Shown here one piece after another: positions 1 to 7,462 of a DNA stretch of 10,868 nt (its first letter is position 1; the number at the start of each line of letters is the position of its first letter). The notes under the pieces are model-generated. The model saw only the letters and a list, made by a program, of their open reading frames with translations, made no database searches and was not told the DNA's origin. Origin of the DNA: Collinsella sp. (GTDB lineage Bacteria; Actinomycetota; Coriobacteriia; Coriobacteriales; Coriobacteriaceae); contig JAUMNV010000164.1 of assembly GCA_031295725.1 (NCBI GenBank), positions 1 through 10,868 on the forward strand. The letters are read 5' to 3'. The translations under genes were made by a program, and so were the position numbers.

Positions 1-1
1 G

Positions 2-847
2 GGCTGCGTCATTATGCAGCCCTATGACTCCGAGGTCGGTGCCGGTACCTTCCATACCGCGACCACGCTGCGCTCGCTCGGTCCCGCCGAGTGGCGCACC
101 TGCTATGCGCAGCCCTGCCGCCGTCCCGCCGACGGCCGCTACGGCGAGAACCCCAACCGCATGCAGCACTACTATCAGTTCCAGGTGCTCATCAAGCCTT
201 CTCCGGTTAACGCCCAGGAGCTCTACCTGGGGTCTCTTGCCGCTATCGGTCTGGATCCCAACGACCATGACGTCCGCTTTGTCGAGGATGACTGGGAGAG
301 CCCGACCCTTGGCGCCTGGGGCCTTGGCTGGGAGGTCTGGCTCAATGGCATGGAGGTCACGCAGTTTACGTACTTCCAGCAGGTGGGAGGCATCGAGGTC
401 GACCCCGTGCCCGTTGAGATTACCTACGGCCTGGAGCGTATCGCCATGTACGCCCAGGGCGTCAACTCGGTCTACGACCTGGTGTGGAGCTACCTGCCCG
501 ACGGCACGCCCATGACCTACGGCGACGTGTTCCTCGAGAACGAGCGCGAGTTCAGTGCCTATAACTTTGAGGTCGCCAACGTCGAGATGATGCGTCAGAA
601 GTTTGACGACTACGAGGCCGAGTGCCATTCCTGCCTGGAGCGCAAGCTGCCGCTGCCGGCATATGACTGCGTCATGAAGTGCAGCCACGCTTTCAACCTG
701 CTCGATGCTCGCGGCGCCCTGTCCGCGGTCGAGCGTGCCAACTACATCCTGCGCGTCCGCGCCGTCGCCAAGGCGTGCTGCGAGGCCTACATGGCCGAGG
801 TCGCCGGAGTCAACGAGAATGCCGACCAGGAAGGCGAGGTGGCGTAA
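2..847 (+). CDS. glyQ: Glycyl-tRNA synthetase alpha subunit (5' partial)
   Basis: This is the catalytic alpha subunit of the heterotetrameric (alpha2beta2) bacterial glycyl-tRNA synthetase, which activates glycine with ATP and charges tRNA-Gly in the cytoplasm. The frame is open from the left edge, and its first residues (GCVIMQPYDSEVGAGT) match family sequence that normally begins about 24 residues into the protein. About 23 N-terminal residues therefore lie outside the window, and the ATG at 14 is internal. Visible class II motifs are the motif 2 region RRPADGRYGENPNR with HYYQFQV (about 116-185), the block GAWGLGWEVWLNGMEVTQFTYFQQ (about 313-380) and motif 3 (ITYGLERIAMY, about 418-450). 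The C-terminal helical part carries LPLPAYDCVMKCSHAFNLLD. The stop (845-847) lies three bases before glyS, as expected for subunits made in fixed ratio. Nothing looks broken. Any T-box leader would lie upstream, outside the window. Confidence 0.97.
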   Translation, partial: GCVIMQPYDSEVGAGTFHTATTLRSLGPAEWRTCYAQPCRRPADGRYGENPNRMQHYYQFQVLIKPSPVNAQELYLGSLAAIGLDPNDHDVRFVEDDWESPTLGAWGLGWEVWLNGMEVTQFTYFQQVGGIEVDPVPVEITYGLERIAMYAQGVNSVYDLVWSYLPDGTPMTYGDVFLENEREFSAYNFEVANVEMMRQKFDDYEAECHSCLERKLPLPAYDCVMKCSHAFNLLDARGALSAVERANYILRVRAVAKACCEAYMAEVAGVNENADQEGEVA

Positions 848-850
848 GCC

Positions 851-2947
851 ATGGCAGACGCTAAGGATTTCCTGTTTGAGATCGGTACGGAGGAGATGCC
901 CTCCGCGCCGCTGAACAATGCCGTCAAGCAGCTTGGCTCCATGATTGCCAAGGGTCTCGACGAGGCCGGTCTGGCCCACGGCGAGGTCCGTGTGATCTCG
1001 AGCCCGCGCCGCCTGGCTGCGCTCGTGGCTAACGTCGCCACCGCGACCGATGAAGTCCATGAGGTCAAGCGTGGCCCCGCGGCCAACATTGCCTTCGACG
1101 CTGACGGTAACGCCACCAAGGCCGCCCAGGGCTTTGCCCGCAAGTGCGGTGTGGCTGCCGAGGACCTGGTCCGTCGCGAGGACACTGACGGTCGCGAGTA
1201 TGTGTTCGCCGAGAAGAACATTCCCTCCGCACCGGCTACGCCGATTCTGACCGCTCTGTGCGAGAAGACCATCGCCGGCCTGCAGTGGCCCAACTACCGC
1301 AGCCAGCGCTGGGGTCACGAGCATGCGACCTTTGTTCGTCCGGTCCGCTGGATCTGCTGCCTTTTGGGCGAGGATGTTGTGCCCGTGTCGTTTGCCGACG
1401 TGACGAGCGGCAACACCACGCGCGGTCATCGCGTACTTGGCCCTGGCGACCATGTTGTTGCCAGCCCCGCTGTTTATGAGCAGGTGCTCGAGGACGCCGG
1501 CGTGCTTTCTGCCGAGCGTCGTCGCGAGGCCATCCTTGCCGGCATCGCCGAGGTCGAGGCCGCTCGCCCCGGCTGTCATGTCGACACGCCCAAGAAGGTC
1601 TTCGAGGAGGTCATTAACCTCTGCGAGTGGCCGACGGTGCTCGTCGGTACCTTCGATGAGGAGTTCCTCAAGGTCCCGCACGAGATCATCTGCGAGTCCA
1701 TGCTCACCAACCAGCGTTACTTCCCGATCTATGACGGCGAGGGCAAGCTCACGCGTGAGTTCGTGGTCGTCTCCAACAGCAAGCCCGAGAACGCCGAGCG
1801 CGTGATCGACGGCAACGAGCGCGTCGTGCGCGCCCGTCTGGACGACGCAAAATTCTTCTACGAGGAGGACCTGAAGATCTCCCTCGACGAGTTCCGTGAG
1901 CGTCTGGCCAAGGTTGCCTTCCAGGAGAAGCTCGGTAGCGTGCTCGCCAAGTCCGAGCGCATTGAGCAACTCGCGCTTGCCATCGCTCGCGAGGCCCATC
2001 TGGGCGCCCACCTGGCCGCCGATGCCGCTCGCGCCGCGCACCTGTGCGAGGCCGACTTGGTATCCAACGCCGTCGTCGAGTTCACGAGCCAGCAGGGCGT
2101 GATGGGCGGTTACTACGCCACCGCGATGGGGGAGAACGACGAGGTTGCCCACGCCATTCGCGATCATTATCGTCCCCGCTTTGCCGGTGACGAGCTGCCC
2201 GAGGGCACCGCTGGCTGCATCGTGGCCTGCGCCGACAAGCTCGATACCATCGCCGGTATCTTTGCCATTGGCGAGCCCCCGACCGGCTCCTCCGACCCCT
2301 ACGCGCTGCGTCGTGCCGCTATCGGCATCATCAACATCCTGCGCGACCGTCTGCCGATCGACCCCACGTCGCTCATCGACTTCGCCCTCGAGCTCTATAG
2401 CGAGCAGGGTATTGAGTTCGACGCCGCCAAGGTCGCCCAGCAGGTTCGCGACTTCTTCCATGGCCGCCTGGTGAGCATGGCCCGCGACGAAAAGATCCCG
2501 GCCGATACCGTTGCCGCCGTCTCCGCGGTGCACATCATCGCCCCGTCCGTCTTCTTCGCCCGCTGCGCCGCCCTCGACGAGGCCCGCAAGAACGACGCCG
2601 AGACGTTCGACAACCTTGCGACCGCCTATGCCCGCGCCGCACACATCTCCAAGCCCGAGCTGGGTGCGGAGTACGACCGCGGCCTGATGGGCGAGGTCGA
2701 GCTCGCGCTTGCCGATGCCTCCGAGGCTGCTCAGACCGCTGTCGATGCCGCCCTTGCTGCCGAGGATTACCCGGCCGCATTTGCCGCCCTTGCCGCCCTG
2801 CGCGCGCCCATCGACCGCTTCTTCGATGAGGTCATGGTCATGGACAAGGACGAGCAGCTCCGCGATAATCGCCTTAAGCTGCTCAACCGCTTCGAGGCCG
2901 TTTTCTCCGGCATCGCCAACATCGGTGAGCTTGCCCGCAAAAAGTAA
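851..2947 (+). CDS. glyS: Glycyl-tRNA synthetase beta subunit
   Basis: This is the beta subunit of alpha2beta2 glycyl-tRNA synthetase, needed for tRNA-Gly recognition and aminoacylation. At 698 residues it is close to the usual length of about 690. The N-terminus has the family signature FLFEIGTEEMP (residues about 7-17), followed by SSPRRL (50-55), KRGP (about 73) and RWGHEHATFVRPVRW (from 153). Further on are NQRYFPIYD (from 287), RARLDDAKFFYEED (about 327) and the region ADKLDTIAGIFAIG...SDPYALRRAAIG (461-493), typical of the HD-like domain. From about 580 to the end is the DALR-type anticodon-binding domain, ending NRLKLLNRFEAVFSGIANIGELARKK. The ATG at 851 is three bases after the glyQ stop, with GAGGT at 836-840 inside the end of glyQ as ribosome-binding site, so the two genes are very probably co-translated. 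ppsR follows after 34 bases with no terminator between. Confidence 0.98.
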   Translation: MADAKDFLFEIGTEEMPSAPLNNAVKQLGSMIAKGLDEAGLAHGEVRVISSPRRLAALVANVATATDEVHEVKRGPAANIAFDADGNATKAAQGFARKCGVAAEDLVRREDTDGREYVFAEKNIPSAPATPILTALCEKTIAGLQWPNYRSQRWGHEHATFVRPVRWICCLLGEDVVPVSFADVTSGNTTRGHRVLGPGDHVVASPAVYEQVLEDAGVLSAERRREAILAGIAEVEAARPGCHVDTPKKVFEEVINLCEWPTVLVGTFDEEFLKVPHEIICESMLTNQRYFPIYDGEGKLTREFVVVSNSKPENAERVIDGNERVVRARLDDAKFFYEEDLKISLDEFRERLAKVAFQEKLGSVLAKSERIEQLALAIAREAHLGAHLAADAARAAHLCEADLVSNAVVEFTSQQGVMGGYYATAMGENDEVAHAIRDHYRPRFAGDELPEGTAGCIVACADKLDTIAGIFAIGEPPTGSSDPYALRRAAIGIINILRDRLPIDPTSLIDFALELYSEQGIEFDAAKVAQQVRDFFHGRLVSMARDEKIPADTVAAVSAVHIIAPSVFFARCAALDEARKNDAETFDNLATAYARAAHISKPELGAEYDRGLMGEVELALADASEAAQTAVDAALAAEDYPAAFAALAALRAPIDRFFDEVMVMDKDEQLRDNRLKLLNRFEAVFSGIANIGELARKK

Positions 2948-2981
2948 GCCAGCCTGCGCATAAGCGCTAAAGGAGCCCCGC

Positions 2982-3845
2982 ATGGATTGCCCGGTCACCG
3001 CTCGTCCCACCGTTATCGTTATCTCCGACTCGCTCGGTGATACCGCTTGTGAGGTGGTGCTTGCGGCGTCCGGGCAATTTGATGAAGGGGCTTTTCTTCT
3101 CTTGCGCCTGCCCAAGGTGACCTCGGTGGAGCAGGTCAAGTCATTTGTGGGGCCGCGCGTCGATGCCGACCATCGCGATATTGCCGTGTTTCACACCATT
3201 GTCGATCCGGCGCTTCGCGCCCGTGTGCTCGATTACCTGGGTATGCTGCATATCCGTTCGGTCGACCTGATCGGCCCGACGCTCGCCGTGCTGTCGTCGC
3301 TCATCGGTGTGTCGCCAAAGGGCGTCGCGGGCGTGATTCACAAGACTGATGACCGCTATTTCCATCGTATCGAGGCCATGGAGTATTTCGTTGAGCACGA
3401 CGACGGGCGCGGTTGCGACGATCTGTCGGGTGCCGATATCGTGCTGCTGGGCGTATCGCGCACGTCCAAGACGCCGCTGTCGATGTATCTGGCCTATCAA
3501 GGTTTCAAGGTTGCCAATGTTCCGTTGGCCCATGGCATGGAGCCGCCGAAGTCGATTTACGAGGTTGACCCGATGCGCCTGTTCGGCCTGATTTCGACCG
3601 TCGATGTGATTTCCGAAATTCGCGATAGCCGCTTGGGCGATGACTACGCTCGTGCCGTTGCCGGCTCCTATGCCGAGCCCGAGAGCGTGCGCAGCGAGCT
3701 TGAGGAAGCTCGTGCCCTCATGAAACGCCTAGGCTGCTTTGTGGTGCGTACCGACGGCAAGGCCATCGAGGAAAGCGCTGCCGAGATCATTAGCCACTTG
3801 GAGGAAATCCAAGAAGCCCGTGCCCGCCGAACCCAGCAAAGTTAA
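2982..3845 (+). CDS. ppsR: Pyruvate, phosphate dikinase regulatory protein (DUF299/PDRP family)
   Basis: This is a bifunctional regulator of PPDK. In the characterised family it uses ADP to phosphorylate a threonine next to the catalytic histidine (inactivating) and uses phosphate to remove that group by phosphorolysis (reactivating). The 287 residues are normal for the family. Key motifs are SDSLGDTA (residues 15-22, family ISDSTGETA), IHKTDDRYFHRIEAMEYFVEHDDG (HDDG at 139-142) and the P-loop GVSRTSKT (157-164), which binds the nucleotide. AGGAG at 2971-2975, six bases before ATG 2982, supports the start. It follows glyS by 34 bases and is probably read from the glyQS transcript. The next gene is its substrate enzyme, ppdK. 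A related gene regulates PEP synthetase instead in some bacteria, but the adjacent ppdK makes PPDK the likely target here. The coupling to glyS resembles the glyQ-glyS-yqfL neighbourhood of Bacillus and so may be an ancient arrangement. Confidence 0.96.
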   Translation: MDCPVTARPTVIVISDSLGDTACEVVLAASGQFDEGAFLLLRLPKVTSVEQVKSFVGPRVDADHRDIAVFHTIVDPALRARVLDYLGMLHIRSVDLIGPTLAVLSSLIGVSPKGVAGVIHKTDDRYFHRIEAMEYFVEHDDGRGCDDLSGADIVLLGVSRTSKTPLSMYLAYQGFKVANVPLAHGMEPPKSIYEVDPMRLFGLISTVDVISEIRDSRLGDDYARAVAGSYAEPESVRSELEEARALMKRLGCFVVRTDGKAIEESAAEIISHLEEIQEARARRTQQS

Positions 3846-3992
3846 CTCATTTCGGTAGCTAAAAATGCACCGTCTCAAAAAGACTACCTAAAAATAATGC
3901 ACGATATTGGTAAAGCGATTTAGCAAAGAACTTGTATTTGACCTGCAATTCTCTTGCATTGGTATCTTCATAAGGTAACCACCTTTATCTAC

Positions 3993-4021
3993 CGTTTACC
4001 GCCAGTTTTAGCACGTTTACC
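3993..4021 (+). repeat. Two CGTTTACC direct repeats, 21-base period
   Basis: Identical 8-mers at 3993-4000 and 4014-4021 start 21 bases apart, two helical turns, so a protein could bind both on one face of the DNA. An inverted TTTACC core at 3909-3914 and the palindrome GGTAACC at 3974-3980 lie nearby. I do not recognise a known regulator's site. Confidence 0.4.
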
Positions 4022-4062
4022 AAACCGCGCACCCTCTGCTCAAGCCTGCCCAAAACGCGCCG

Positions 4063-4068
4063 TATAGT
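4063..4068 (+). promoter_or_regulatory. Candidate -10 box for ppdK
   Basis: TATAGT differs from the consensus TATAAT at one base and lies about 75 bases before the ppdK start. At 16-18 bases upstream only TCAAGC-like sequence is found, so a sigma-70 promoter here would need an activator. The CGTTTACC pair ends about 41 bases before this box, a plausible place for one. This is inferred from sequence resemblance only. Confidence 0.35.
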
Positions 4069-4130
4069 TCCCTCACGGCCCGCATCCGGTGGGTCGATTC
4101 GTTACCACGGTCGTGCGTGTAAGTGCATGG

Positions 4131-4136
4131 AAGGGG
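4131..4136 (+). promoter_or_regulatory. Ribosome-binding site that selects the ppdK GTG start
   Basis: AAGGGG within a purine run (4129-4139) sits seven bases before the GTG at 4144. The earlier in-frame GTG at 4123 has no such site upstream, and the ATG at 4127 is out of frame. The site therefore favours 4144 as the start. Confidence 0.8.
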
Positions 4137-4143
4137 AAGTATC

Positions 4144-6894
4144 GTGAGCGATTGCAAGAGGGTTTACCGTTTTGGAACCGACGCCCAGGGCACCTGTGTC
4201 ACTGAGGGCGACAAGTCCATGAACTTCGTGCTTGGCGGCAAGGGCGCAAACCTTGCCGAGATGAGCCGCATCGGCCTGCCAGTTCCCGGTGGCTTTACCA
4301 TTACCTGCCAGACTTGCGTCGAGTACTCCGGTGCCGGCAACGTGTGGCCCGGGGGCGCACTCGATGAGATCGTTGCTGCCGAGGCGGACCTCGAGGCCCG
4401 CTGCGGCAAGAAGCTCGGCGACGCCTCCGATCCGCTGCTCGTGTCGGTTCGCTCGGGCGCTCCGTTCTCCATGCCCGGTATGATGGACACGGTCCTCAAC
4501 TTGGGCCTCAATGACGATTCCGTCCAGGGCCTCATCGCGCAGACGCAGAACCCGCGTTTTGCCTGGGATAGCTACCGCCGCTTTATCCAGATGTTTTCCA
4601 ATGTCGTCATGGGCGTTGACGCCGACCTGTTCGAGAACGCCCTGACCCAGGCCCGCCTGGTCGCCGGCGTTCGCGTCGATTCCGAGCTTTCGGCCGAGGA
4701 CCTGCAGGAACTCGTCGAGACTTTCAAGGGCATTTTCTCCGACAACGTCGAGGCTGCTCTGTATCCCGAGCTAGAAGTCGTCGACGGCAAGCCCGTCTTC
4801 CCGCACGATCCGGAGCTTCAGCTGCGCCTTGCTATCCAGGCCGTCTTTGGCAGCTGGATGAACGAGCGCGCCTGCATCTATCGCAAGCAGCACGGCATTT
4901 CCGATGACCTTGGTACCGCCGTCAACGTTCAGGCCATGGCATTTGGCAACAAGGGCGAGACCTCTGCGACCGGCGTCGCCTTTACGCGCAACCCGGCCGA
5001 TGGCACTAAGGAGTTCTACGGCGATTTTCTGGTTAACGCCCAGGGCGAGGACGTCGTCGCCGGCATCCGTAACACCGAGCCCATCGCCGACCTCAAGACC
5101 ACCCCGGGCCTCGAGTCCGCAGGTGAGGAGCTCGAGCGCGTGTTCCTGACGCTCGAGGATCATTACCGCGATATGTGCGATATCGAGTTCACCATCGAGC
5201 AGGGCAAGCTCTGGATGCTCCAGACCCGCGTGGGCAAGCGCACCGCCACCGCCGCCCTGCGCATCGCCATCGAAATGGTCGAGGAAGGCCTGATCACCCG
5301 CGAGGAGGCCGTGAGCCGCATCGATCCCGCGCAGCTCGACCAGCTCCTGCACCCGCAGCTCGACGCCTCCAAGAAGTATGAGGCTCTGGCCAGCGGTCTT
5401 AATGCCAGCCCTGGTGCCGCCGTGGGCGAGGTCGTGTTCTCGAGTGACGACGCCGTCGCACGTTCCGCCGAGGGTCACAAGGTCATTCTGGTTCGTTGGG
5501 AGACCAACCCCGACGACCTGAAGGGCATGGTCGCCGCCGAAGGTATCCTTACCAGCCACGGTGGCAAGACGAGCCATGCCGCCGTTATCGCCCGCGGTAT
5601 GGGCACGCCTTGCGTCTGCGGCGTCGAACGCTTCCACATCGACGCCGCCGAGAAGGTCGTGCGGATCGAGGGCAGCGACCGCGTGCTGCACGAGGGCGAC
5701 GTTATCTCCATCGACGGTACCCAGGGCATCGTCGTCGACGGTCCCGTCGAGCTGGTCTCCGCCGAGCTTACCGGCGACCTGGACACCATCCTGTCCTGGG
5801 CCGACGAGATTCGTCTGGATGAGACCGGTGGCCACGCCAACCACGTGCGCGTTAATGCCGATAACCCCGAGGACGCCGCGCTCGCACTCGAGTTTGGCGC
5901 CGAGGCTATTGGCCTGTGCCGCACCGAGCACATGTTCCTGGGCGATCGCAAGAACATCATCCAGAGCTTTATCCTTTCTGACGATGAGGCCGTGAAGCAG
6001 CAGGCCCTGGCCGACCTGCTCAAGGTTCAGACCGAGGACTTCCTGGCGATGTTTAAGACCATGTCCGGTCGCGATGTGGTCGTTCGCCTGCTCGATCCGC
6101 CGCTTCATGAGTTCCTGGATAATCCTCGCGAGCTTGAGGTCGCCATCACCAAGAAGGAAGCCGCTGGCGCCAGCGAGGAAGAGCTTGCCGTCCTGCGCGC
6201 CCGCCTGCGTCGTATCGACGGCATGGTCGAGTCCAACCCGATGCTCGGCCTGCGCGGTGTGCGCCTGTCCGTCGTCTTTAGCGATCTGCCGCTCATGCAG
6301 GTTCGCGCCGTCGCCACGGCTGCTGCCCGCCTCATCAAGGAAGGCGTCGGCCCGCACCCCGAGATCATGGTTCCGCTCGTTTCCATCACGGCGGAGCATG
6401 TCCAGACCCGCGAGGTTATCGAGCGCGTGATCGCAGAGGTTTCCGACGAAGAGGGCGTCGAGCTCAATATTCCCGTGGGCACGATGCTCGAGCTGCCGCG
6501 CGCCTGCATGGTCGCCGACGAGATCGCCCATCACGCAGACTTCTTCTGCTTTGGCACCAACGACCTCACCCAGACGACCTTCGGTTTCTCGCGTGACGAC
6601 GCCGAGGCTAAGTTCATCCCGCTGTACATGCATAAGAAGATCTTGAAGTACAATCCCTTCGAGACCATCGACACGGCGGTACTCGAACTGGTGCGCTTGG
6701 CCGTCGAGAAGGGCCGCGCCACCAACCCCGACATGCACTTTGGCGTGTGCGGTGAGCACGGTGGCGACCCCAAGTCCATCAAGGGCCTGTTTAACGTGGC
6801 CGACGTGGACTACGTGTCCTGCTCGCCCTACCGCGTGCCCCTCGCACGCCTGGCTGCAGCTCAGGCCAAGCTCGAGGCCAAGCGTCCCGCCTAA
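4144..6894 (+). CDS. ppdK: Pyruvate, phosphate dikinase (GTG start)
   Basis: PPDK interconverts ATP, phosphate and pyruvate with AMP, pyrophosphate and PEP in the cytoplasm. In PPi-using fermenters it can serve glycolysis or PEP formation. From GTG 4144 the protein is 916 residues. The N-terminal ATP-grasp domain includes NFVLGGKGANLAEM, SVRSGAPFSMPGMMDT (101-116), FTRNPADGTKEFYG (about 280) and LQTRVGKRT (from 359). The central swivelling domain has ILTSHGGKTSHAAVIARGMG, with catalytic phosphohistidine His478 and the neighbouring Thr476, the residue type phosphorylated by PpsR. The C-terminal TIM barrel has GLCRTEHMF (from 590), LDPPLHEFL, FGTNDLTQTTFGFSRDD and CGEHGGDP with catalytic Cys869. 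The alternative start at 4123 would add seven residues without a ribosome site. Starting at 4144 aligns SDCKRVYRFG with the usual N-terminus (KWVYKF type). ppsR lies just upstream. All active-site motifs are intact. Confidence 0.97.
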   Translation: MSDCKRVYRFGTDAQGTCVTEGDKSMNFVLGGKGANLAEMSRIGLPVPGGFTITCQTCVEYSGAGNVWPGGALDEIVAAEADLEARCGKKLGDASDPLLVSVRSGAPFSMPGMMDTVLNLGLNDDSVQGLIAQTQNPRFAWDSYRRFIQMFSNVVMGVDADLFENALTQARLVAGVRVDSELSAEDLQELVETFKGIFSDNVEAALYPELEVVDGKPVFPHDPELQLRLAIQAVFGSWMNERACIYRKQHGISDDLGTAVNVQAMAFGNKGETSATGVAFTRNPADGTKEFYGDFLVNAQGEDVVAGIRNTEPIADLKTTPGLESAGEELERVFLTLEDHYRDMCDIEFTIEQGKLWMLQTRVGKRTATAALRIAIEMVEEGLITREEAVSRIDPAQLDQLLHPQLDASKKYEALASGLNASPGAAVGEVVFSSDDAVARSAEGHKVILVRWETNPDDLKGMVAAEGILTSHGGKTSHAAVIARGMGTPCVCGVERFHIDAAEKVVRIEGSDRVLHEGDVISIDGTQGIVVDGPVELVSAELTGDLDTILSWADEIRLDETGGHANHVRVNADNPEDAALALEFGAEAIGLCRTEHMFLGDRKNIIQSFILSDDEAVKQQALADLLKVQTEDFLAMFKTMSGRDVVVRLLDPPLHEFLDNPRELEVAITKKEAAGASEEELAVLRARLRRIDGMVESNPMLGLRGVRLSVVFSDLPLMQVRAVATAAARLIKEGVGPHPEIMVPLVSITAEHVQTREVIERVIAEVSDEEGVELNIPVGTMLELPRACMVADEIAHHADFFCFGTNDLTQTTFGFSRDDAEAKFIPLYMHKKILKYNPFETIDTAVLELVRLAVEKGRATNPDMHFGVCGEHGGDPKSIKGLFNVADVDYVSCSPYRVPLARLAAAQAKLEAKRPA

Positions 6895-6934
6895 CGTTTT
6901 GGGCGTAGACGCCTAGTGTAGCCCCCCCTTCATG

Positions 6935-6962
6935 CCGCCCGTCTCATTTGTGAGACGGGCGG
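6935..6962 (+). terminator. Probable ppdK terminator hairpin with a weak U-tract
   Basis: CCGCCCGTCTCA (6935-6946) and TGAGACGGGCGG (6951-6962) form a perfect 12-bp stem with a TTTG loop, 40 bases after the ppdK stop. The stem is followed only by TTAT; T-rich sequence resumes at 6977-6989 after a GTGCGGG interruption. Termination may therefore be incomplete or assisted, or the hairpin may mainly protect the 3' end of the RNA. Confidence 0.65.
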
Positions 6963-7008
6963 TTATCATGTGCGGGTTTTGTCTTTTTGTCTGCGTAAAA
7001 AATTGTTC

Positions 7009-7036
7009 TTGCAGCAGAAACCCGCGCGTGTATACT
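7009..7036 (+). promoter_or_regulatory. Sigma-70-type promoter of rplS
   Basis: TTGCAG (7009-7014) and TATACT (7031-7036) are separated by 16 bases. Both are close to the consensus hexamers, and the -10 match is five of six. Transcription should start near 7043, giving a leader of about 63 bases before rplS. An inverted repeat GCGGGTTT (6972-6979) / AAACCCGC (7018-7025) has its right arm inside the spacer. Confidence 0.75.
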
Positions 7037-7057
7037 CGAATACGTTTGTTCAACTAC

Positions 7058-7081
7058 GTGCCGGCCATGGTGGTACGGCAC
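7058..7081 (+). promoter_or_regulatory. Leader hairpin upstream of rplS
   Basis: GTGCCG (7058-7063) pairs with CGGCAC (7076-7081) around a 12-base loop in the predicted 5' leader. It ends 12 bases before the ribosome-binding site. Ribosomal protein genes often carry leader structures for feedback by their product. I cannot match this one to a known L19 leader, and a protective or incidental hairpin is equally possible. Confidence 0.4.
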
Positions 7082-7093
7082 CTCTAGAAGAGT

Positions 7094-7099
7094 AAGGAA
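7094..7099 (+). promoter_or_regulatory. Ribosome-binding site that selects the rplS ATG
   Basis: AAGGAA sits six bases before ATG 7106. It overlaps the site a TTG start at 7100 would need, so the in-frame TTG is rejected. Confidence 0.85.
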
Positions 7100-7105
7100 T
7101 TGCAC

Positions 7106-7447
7106 ATGGATTACATCCGCGCAATCGAGCGTCAGCAGATCCGCGAGGACATTCCTCAGGTTCGCGTCGCCGACAACGTCAAGGTTCACTACCGCATTAA
7201 GGAAGGCGACCGCGAGCGCATCCAGGTCTTCCAGGGAGACGTCATCCGCATGGCCGGCGCCGGTGCCCGCGAGACCTTCACCGTCCGCAAGATGTCCTTC
7301 GGTGTCGGTGTTGAGCGTACCTTCCCGCTTCACAGCCCCAAGATCGCCAAGCTCGAGGTCGTTCGTCATGGTCGCGTCCGTCGCGCCAAGCTGTACTACC
7401 TCCGCGACAAGGTGGGCAAGGCTGCTCGCATCCCCGAGAAGCGCTAA
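7106..7447 (+). CDS. rplS: 50S ribosomal protein L19
   Basis: L19 sits at the 30S-50S interface and contributes to intersubunit bridges. The 113 residues match the normal length of about 115. The sequence follows the family throughout: MDYIRAIERQQIREDIPQVRVADNV at the start, then KEGDRERIQVFQGDVI, the conserved FTVRKMSFGVGVERTFPLHSP and VRRAKLYYLRDKVGKAARI near the end. An in-frame TTG two codons upstream is less likely than ATG 7106, which has AAGGAA at a good distance. The gene has its own promoter and terminator and seems to be monocistronic. It is not beside the rpsP, rimM and trmD genes with which it is grouped in many bacteria, though those could lie elsewhere in this genome. Confidence 0.98.
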   Translation: MDYIRAIERQQIREDIPQVRVADNVKVHYRIKEGDRERIQVFQGDVIRMAGAGARETFTVRKMSFGVGVERTFPLHSPKIAKLEVVRHGRVRRAKLYYLRDKVGKAARIPEKR

Positions 7448-7462
7448 GAAGATCGCAGCGTC

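Larger units (their letters stand above)
3846..4143 (+). promoter_or_regulatory. AT-rich control region upstream of ppdK
   Basis: This 298-base stretch without a gene is clearly richer in A/T than its surroundings over roughly 3850-4020, then returns to high GC. Features seen: an imperfect direct repeat CTAAAAATGCAC (3859-3870) and CTAAAAATAATGCAC (3888-3902); two copies of CGTTTACC (3993-4000 and 4014-4021) exactly 21 bases apart; the same TTTACC core inverted at 3909-3914 (GGTAAA); the palindrome GGTAACC at 3974-3980; and a good -10-like TATAGT at 4063-4068 with no matching -35 box. A second, weaker candidate is TTGACC (3938-3943) with TATCTT (3963-3968), whose 19-base spacing is long. A 7-bp hairpin with two G-U pairs (4077-4083 with 4089-4095) would fall in the leader. 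I infer an activator-dependent ppdK promoter. No intrinsic terminator for ppsR is visible, so read-through from glyQS-ppsR is possible. Confidence 0.45.

Noticed and set aside
3855..3889. Terminator for ppsR formed by GGTAG...CTACC and GTCT/AGAC
   Set aside because: The stem is broken by a 13-base bulge, is AT-rich and is followed by A residues, not T residues.
3865..3923. Two 8-codon frames (MHRLKKTT at 3865 and MHDIGKAI at 3897) in the ppdK upstream region, suggestive of leader peptides
   Set aside because: Neither has a ribosome site. Both arise from the imperfect direct repeat, and there is no attenuator downstream.
4771..6759. A 662-codon open frame on the minus strand, opposite ppdK
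   Set aside because: It mirrors the codons of ppdK, whose G/C-rich third positions remove stops on the opposite strand. It has no recognisable motif, and the plus-strand protein is unambiguous.
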